Assembly (NCBI GenBank): GCA_025964575.1
Contig: JAOPYO010000195.1
Coordinates: 1 to 64,000 of the forward strand
Length of the DNA stretch: 64,000 nucleotides
From: Actinomycetes bacterium
GTDB taxonomy: Bacteria > Actinomycetota > Actinomycetes > Streptosporangiales > Streptosporangiaceae
Reading direction: 5' to 3'
Shown: in pieces, positions 59,914 through 64,000 of the stretch
Layout: each line of letters begins with the position of its first letter
Numbering within the stretch: the stretch's first letter is position 1
Position numbers and translations under genes: made by a program
The notes under the pieces: generated by a model
What the model saw: the letters and a program-made list of their open reading frames with translations, nothing else
Databases searched by the model: none
What the model was told of the DNA's origin: nothing

Positions 59914-61494
59914 ATGGAGTTCAACCACGCTGACCTGTTCGAAGGTGTGGCAGACGCGTTGCCGGAGAGGCTGGCGCTGGTCGTGGGCGACGACCGGCTG
60001 ACCTTCGCCGAACTGGACGCGCACGCCAACCGGCTCGCCCACTATCTGACCGACACCGGAGTGCAGCCGGGGCAGCATGTGGGCATTCAGCTGTACAACG
60101 GCGTCGAGTACATCGCCACTGTGCTCGCCGCGCTGAAGATCCGGGCCGTGCCGATCAACGTGAACTACCGGTACGTGGAGAGCGAACTGCTCTACCTCTA
60201 CCGGGACTCCGACATGGTCGCTCTCGTCTACGACGTGGAGTTCGATGATCGGGTGGCGGCCACCGCCCCGAAGGCGCCCGCGCTCCGGCATTTTCTCGCG
60301 GTCGGTGGTCCCACTACGGTCCCGGGCGCGGTCGCCTACGAGGACGCGCTGGCCGGGCAGTCGGCGACCCGTGGCTTCCCGGAGCGGTCCGGCGAGGACA
60401 CCTACGTCATCTACACCGGCGGTACGACCGGCATGCCCAAGGGCGTGATGTGGGGCATGGAGGATCTGTTCTTCGCGTTCGCCAACCCGTATGTGGAGAC
60501 CCCGAAGAAGCCCGAGGACGTGATCGCCCAGGCTTCGGTGTCCGGTCCGCTGGTGATGATGCCGGTGGCGCCGCTCATGCACGGCGCCGCCCAGATGGGC
60601 ACCTTCATCGGCTGGTGGGGGGGAGCCACGATCGTCTACGTCCGCAAGTTCGACGCCGCCGGAGTGTGGCGGACCATCGAGCGCGAGAAGGTCAACTCCC
60701 TCACCATCACCGGCGACGCGATGGCCATGCCGATGGCCGACGAGCTGGCCAGAGCGCGCGACTCGTACGAGCTGTCCTCGCTCCTCGCGTACGTCTCCAC
60801 CGGTGCGATCCTCACGGGTGCGGTCCGGGACCGGATCCAGGAGTTGCTGCCCAACGTCATCATCATGGACCGGTTCGGCTCGACCGAGTCCGGTTCGACG
60901 GCCGAGGCGGTGTCGGGCTCCAGCCCGGAGAAGGGGCTGCGGTTCGCGCCCGACGTCGCCAACGTGACCGTGCTGGACGACGACCTGCAGCCGGTCAAGC
61001 CCGGCTCGGGGGTCATCGGTCAGGTGGCACGGACCGGCTTCATCGCCCGCGGCTACTACAACGACCCGGACAAGACCGAGCGCACCTTCCCGGTGGTCGA
61101 CGGAGTTCGCTGGCTGCTCACCGGCGACATCGCCACTGTCGAGTCCGACGGGACGATCGCGGTGTACGGTCGCGGCTCCCAGGCCATCAACACCGGCGGA
61201 GAGAAGGTCTTCCCCGAGGAGGTCGAGGCGGTCCTCAAGGGCCACCCCGGCGTGTACGACGCGGTGGTGACCGGTATCCCGGACGAGCGGTTCGGTTTCC
61301 GGGTGGCCGCCGTGGTCCAGCTGTACGACGACGGTACGCCGGTCGAGGAACTCGATCGGCACTGCCGTACCCAGCTCTCGGGCTACAAGGTGCCGCGGAC
61401 GTACGCCTTCGTCGCCGAGATGCGGCGTTCGCCGGCCGGCAAGGCCGACTACCGTTGGGCCAAGGAGGTCGCCGAGGAGGCGGCGCAGGCATAG
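59914..61494 (+). CDS. Acyl-CoA synthetase, FadD19-like
   Basis: 526-residue ANL ligase. It has NADLFEG-like opening, INVNYRYVESELLYLYRDSD, P-loop VIYTGGTTGMPKGVMWGMED, LTITGDAMAMPMADELARA, MDRFGSTESGSTAEA, YGRGSQAINTGGEKVFPEEV and the C-terminal SPAGKADYRWAKEVAEEA. These segments follow mycobacterial FadD19, a sterol-24-oyl-CoA ligase. GGAGGAG (59900-59906) lies seven bases before the ATG; upstream in-frame starts overlap ltp3. Last gene of the operon, followed by a hairpin and a MarR gene. Sterol side-chain activation is likely but rests on similarity and context. Confidence 0.92.
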   Translation: MEFNHADLFEGVADALPERLALVVGDDRLTFAELDAHANRLAHYLTDTGVQPGQHVGIQLYNGVEYIATVLAALKIRAVPINVNYRYVESELLYLYRDSDMVALVYDVEFDDRVAATAPKAPALRHFLAVGGPTTVPGAVAYEDALAGQSATRGFPERSGEDTYVIYTGGTTGMPKGVMWGMEDLFFAFANPYVETPKKPEDVIAQASVSGPLVMMPVAPLMHGAAQMGTFIGWWGGATIVYVRKFDAAGVWRTIEREKVNSLTITGDAMAMPMADELARARDSYELSSLLAYVSTGAILTGAVRDRIQELLPNVIIMDRFGSTESGSTAEAVSGSSPEKGLRFAPDVANVTVLDDDLQPVKPGSGVIGQVARTGFIARGYYNDPDKTERTFPVVDGVRWLLTGDIATVESDGTIAVYGRGSQAINTGGEKVFPEEVEAVLKGHPGVYDAVVTGIPDERFGFRVAAVVQLYDDGTPVEELDRHCRTQLSGYKVPRTYAFVAEMRRSPAGKADYRWAKEVAEEAAQA

Positions 61495-61522
61495 GTCCTC
61501 GGCAGGCCCTCAGCACGTATTA

Positions 61523-61560
61523 CGGCAGGTCCGTCCGGATGACGTCGGTCGGACCCGCCG
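61523..61560 (+). terminator. Hairpin after fadD19-like gene
   Basis: CGGC-a-GGTCCG (61523-61533) pairs with CGGACC-c-GCCG (61550-61560), ten pairs with one mismatch and a 16-base loop, 28 bases after the stop. Confidence 0.6.
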
Positions 61561-61664
61561 TCGTGAGGTCGTGGGCTTCCCGGACGGAGGGAAGCGCGGT
61601 CGCGGCGTTCCTGGCCGCACGGCGACCGGACGGCTAAGCTCTCCTCAGGCGAGTTGCTCTAGTA

Positions 61665-61675
61665 GAGAGTCTCTC
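61665..61675. promoter_or_regulatory. Candidate MarR operator
   Basis: GAGAG-T-CTCTC palindrome within an AT-rich promoter-like stretch, about 32 bases before the MarR start; CTCG/CGAG half sites follow (61673-61685). Autoregulation is the usual arrangement. Confidence 0.5.
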
Positions 61676-61706
61676 GTTATGCGAGTAATTTGGAGGAGTG
61701 GTGACG

Positions 61707-62171
61707 GTGTCGACCCGTGAGCAGATGGCGCTCGAGCTCCAGCAGGCCATGCAGCGCAACACCATGTGGACGGTGTTGCTGCATCACACGGTCGCGGGCA
61801 AGGCCGGCATCAACGTCACCGACCTGCAGTGTTTGAACCTACTGTCCCTGGACGGTCCAATGACTCCGGGGCAGCTGGCCCAGTCGATGGGTCTGACGAC
61901 AGGGGGCGCCATCACCGCCGTCGTCGACCGCCTGGAGAAGGCCGGTTACGTGCTGCGGAGCCGCGACCCCGACGACCGCCGCAAGGTGATCGTCGAGCCG
62001 GTCCAGGAGAAGGTGGCGGCGTTGGGCGCGTACTTCGGGCCGATCGCCCAGTCGGTCGGGGCCCGTTTCGCCGGCTACACCGACGAGCAGCTGGAGTTCC
62101 TGCTCGAGTTCGCCCGGTCCAACAACAACGCCATGCCAGGTGTGATCAAGCAGGTTCAGTCGATGCGCTAG
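61707..62171 (+). CDS. MarR-family transcriptional regulator
   Basis: 154-residue winged-helix regulator. The HTH and wing read INVTDLQCLNLLSLDGPMTP, GQLAQSMGLTTGGAITAVVD, RLEKAGYVLRSRDPDDRRKV, typical of MarR, flanked by the dimerisation helices. GTG 61707 has GGAGGAG eight bases upstream; GTGs at 61698 and 61701 overlap that site. It lies just downstream of the sterol-type catabolic operon and may control it in response to an acyl-CoA or sterol acid; this is inferred from position. Confidence 0.92.
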   Translation: MSTREQMALELQQAMQRNTMWTVLLHHTVAGKAGINVTDLQCLNLLSLDGPMTPGQLAQSMGLTTGGAITAVVDRLEKAGYVLRSRDPDDRRKVIVEPVQEKVAALGAYFGPIAQSVGARFAGYTDEQLEFLLEFARSNNNAMPGVIKQVQSMR

Positions 62172-62674
62172 GGGCGGCCGGTCGTCTTCGAACTGGACAC
62201 CTCGATCTTCCTGGACGAATGAGGGTCCAGCCCGGGGACGGGCGCGTACCCCCCAGCCGCGTCATCCGTCCCCGGAGTGACTGGTCAGTGCAAATAGCAC
62301 AGACCCGCTTGCATCCTTCGGCCTCCCGACCGGAGATCTATTTTTCGCCTTACCCACGAACATCGTGACCATGCCCATGTTGAGGTGATGGCCGTCTCAA
62401 GAGTGAGGAAAAGATTCCAACCAGGTCGGGTGGTTGAGATGGTGGGCCATGAGCACCGCGGCGGCTTAACGTCACCTGGCGCGTTCGGCCGAGGGGCCGC
62501 GGGGGGTTTCCGCGGCGCTGGGTTCTTCTGGGCCCCTCGCCCGTGGCCGGGCGGACGTGATTGGGCCCGGAGACCTATTGAAATTAGGTCTTTGAGGCTA
62601 TAGGTGCCCGGCTGGCCGAATGGTACCTTCCTCCAGGAATGCTCCGCTCCCTGCTGATGTCGAGGTATCTGGAA
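62172..62674. other. About 500-bp non-coding region of lower GC
   Basis: Hairpins at 62232-62241/62266-62275 (CCGGGGACGG/CCGTCCCCGG), CCGCGG...CCGCGG near 62508-62526, and 62571-62577/62585-62591 (AGACCTA/TAGGTCT, followed by TTT). No supported gene. The base composition falls towards the secreted-protein gene downstream. Confidence 0.6.
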
Positions 62675-63346
62675 ATGTCGAGTAAATTCGGCCGCGTATT
62701 CATGGCTATTTCCGGGATGGTGATGGCGGGGGTCGCGATCGCGCCAGCTTCTGCCCAGGCGGCCGCCAAGCTTCCTCCTTTGGGGAAGACGGTTTGGCCC
62801 CTTGCCTACAACAAGAGCTACTGCGCTTACAACCAAGGGCGCACGAGGGCGATCAAGGTACAGCTCAGTGGAAAGCTGCAGTACACGCGCACGGTTGAGA
62901 AGTTCAACAAGAACATCCGGGTCATGTTCCACGACCCGGCGGTGGTCGATCCGAAGCTCAGTGTCACGGTGCTCACAAAGTGTTCCAACGGTAAGAAGGT
63001 AAAGATCGACCGGATCTTTGCCGTGCAAAGCTGGTATGCCTGGAAATGTGGAAATATATCGGTCTCCGTAAAGAGTCCCTGGGGCAAAGAACGCTCCAAC
63101 ACCTTCAAGTGCAAAAACCAGGTTCCGGTTGCTTACCGGAGGGGTGACACACGCAAAGGTTCCGCCCTTGCCTGGAACGAGAAGGGTAAGAAGGCGTCGT
63201 GGAACTGGGGGAGCAGCGGGAAGTCCATCGGCCAGAATGGAAAGATATGCATGAACTTGGACGTCTACACTGAAACCACTGGCGATGCTATACCGGGAAG
63301 GGCATTCGACGTCTGTGTGCCCGCCTCCTACAAGGCGAAGCCGTAG
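62675..63346 (+). CDS. Secreted basic protein, unknown function, lower GC
   Basis: About 223-residue precursor with signal peptide FGRVFMAISGMVMAGVAIAP and cleavage near AQA-A. The mature part is basic and rich in Lys, Asn, Ser and Trp, with five Cys (SYCAYN, TKCSNG, WKCGN, FKCKN, ICMN and VCVP give possible disulfides), and segments like RAIKVQLSGKLQYTRTVEKF. No family recognised. ATG 62675 has GAGG nine bases upstream; ATG 62639 would give an odd N-terminus. Codon use has many A/T third positions compared with all neighbours, suggesting recent acquisition or an atypical lineage gene. Confidence 0.7.
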   Translation: MSSKFGRVFMAISGMVMAGVAIAPASAQAAAKLPPLGKTVWPLAYNKSYCAYNQGRTRAIKVQLSGKLQYTRTVEKFNKNIRVMFHDPAVVDPKLSVTVLTKCSNGKKVKIDRIFAVQSWYAWKCGNISVSVKSPWGKERSNTFKCKNQVPVAYRRGDTRKGSALAWNEKGKKASWNWGSSGKSIGQNGKICMNLDVYTETTGDAIPGRAFDVCVPASYKAKP

Positions 63347-63415
63347 CTGCCGTCCAGCGCGGATGCGGGACCCCGTCCCCTTCAAGGCACATGCGGGGTC
63401 CCGTGCGTCGGGCGG

Positions 63416-64000
63416 TCAGCGGGTGGTGATGATGGCGGAGCCGTGGCCGAAGAGGCCCTGGTTGACGGCGATGCCGGCCCGGGCGCCATCGACCTGACGG
63501 CCCTCGGCCTGGCCACGCAGCTGCCAGGTCAGCTCGCACACCTGGGCGATCGCCTGCGCCGGGATCGCCTCGCCGAACGAGGCCAGCCCGCCGCTCGGGT
63601 TGACCGGGATCCGCCCTCCCAGCGCGGTGGCGCCCGACCGCAACAGGTCCTCGGCCTCACCGGGCGCACAGAGCCCGATGTCCTCGTACCAGTCGAGTTC
63701 GAGAGCGGTCGACAGGTCGTACACCTCGGCCAGCGACAGATCCGAAGGACCGATCCCGGCCTCGTCGTACGCGGCGTCCGCGAGGGCCGAGCGGAAGGGC
63801 CGGGAGGGCGGGGGCACGGTCATCGCCGAGTCGGTCGCGAAGTCCGGCAGGTCCAGAACCGTCTTGGGGAAGGTGGGGGTCACCGTGGACAGCGCCGGGA
63901 TCCTGACCGGGTCGTCGATGCCGCGGGAGCGAGCGAACTCCATCGAGCACAGCACCAGTGAAGCGCCGCCGTCGCTGGTCGCGCAGATGTCGAGCAGCCG
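63416..64000 (-). CDS. Thiolase-fold lipid-transfer protein (Ltp), C-terminal part; 5' end outside window
   Basis: The last about 194 residues of an Ltp/SCP-x-type thiolase-fold protein; the frame is open to the window edge (reading RLLDICATSDGGASLVL). It contains AEVYDLSTALELDWYEDIGL, IPVNPSGGLASFGEAIPAQA and GIAVNQGLFGHGSAIITTR. The usual C-terminal His motif GHPxGATG reads SFGEAIPAQA. It probably belongs to the same catabolic region as the cluster at 54-61 kb, in the opposite direction. Confidence 0.85.
   Translation of the reverse strand, partial: RLLDICATSDGGASLVLCSMEFARSRGIDDPVRIPALSTVTPTFPKTVLDLPDFATDSAMTVPPPSRPFRSALADAAYDEAGIGPSDLSLAEVYDLSTALELDWYEDIGLCAPGEAEDLLRSGATALGGRIPVNPSGGLASFGEAIPAQAIAQVCELTWQLRGQAEGRQVDGARAGIAVNQGLFGHGSAIITTR

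Noticed and set aside
62385..62603. Short plus-strand frame in the 62.2-62.7 kb gap
   Set aside because: Composition is that of a Gly/Arg-rich random frame and it spans two hairpins; no ribosome-binding site stands out.

Overview
The window is high-GC DNA (roughly 70% by eye) with GTG starts, leaderless promoters and actinobacterial marker genes: secA next to an Rv3235-family gene, DUF6912, DUF3068, an AftD/DUF2613 locus, a 180-kDa-type NAD-glutamate dehydrogenase and Ser/Thr kinases with extracellular tails. The tmRNA tag ANTKRTEFALAA resembles the tag I recall for Thermobifida. A chromosomal segment of a Streptosporangiales-like actinomycete fits best. I see no insertion sequence, prophage, CRISPR array or tRNA.

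1-9.9 kb. The secA 3' end is followed by an Rv3235-family gene whose leader can fold as a three-way junction. Next comes an amino-sugar and peptidoglycan-recycling locus: a DasR-like GntR regulator, nagA, a two-SIS-domain GlcN-6-P deaminase/isomerase, a stand-alone PEP-binding domain of PTS enzyme I with an altered metal site, a lipoprotein, and a BadF-type GlcNAc/MurNAc kinase divergent from rpiR-murQ. Together they can take MurNAc and GlcNAc to fructose-6-phosphate.

9.9-17.2 kb. An acyl-CoA dehydrogenase stands divergent to a HAD gene, a pair that mirrors two domains of human ACAD10. A DUF6912 gene, a delta-1-pyrroline-5-carboxylate dehydrogenase, a HAD-like gene lacking its nucleophile and acetoacetyl-CoA synthetase follow.

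17.2-29.1 kb. A small secreted protein and an NlpC/P60 hydrolase with a minisatellite-encoded linker lie on the minus strand. Two tandem Ser/Thr kinases, the 1609-residue NAD-glutamate dehydrogenase and prfB follow. A sequence-conserved long palindrome recurs just downstream of secA, the P5C dehydrogenase gene and gdh, with a decayed copy after the SIS gene.

29.3-42.2 kb. A lipoprotein, ftsE-ftsX, an S41 protease, smpB, a penicillin-binding-protein homologue with all three active-site motifs lost, and ssrA (tmRNA) come first. Membrane proteins (EI24/CysZ-like, two single-pass proteins, an acyltransferase) follow, several with leaderless-type starts.

42.2-53.5 kb. A minus-strand envelope-glycan operon reads MFS exporter, polytopic membrane protein, a 42-residue DUF2613/Rv0236A-like peptide, GT4 glycosyltransferase and AftD-like transferase. 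A DUF3068 gene diverges from it, and a nitronate-monooxygenase-family gene follows.

54.1-64 kb. A sterol/acyl side-chain catabolic cluster holds an EchA19-like hydratase divergent from an operon of FadD, DUF35, two Ltp thiolase-fold proteins and a FadD19-like ligase, then a MarR regulator, a lower-GC secreted protein and the 3' part of another Ltp gene. The layout parallels the mycobacterial and rhodococcal genes for C24-branched sterol side chains.

Coordinates of starts reflect choices by ribosome-binding site or leaderless promoter and are explained per gene.
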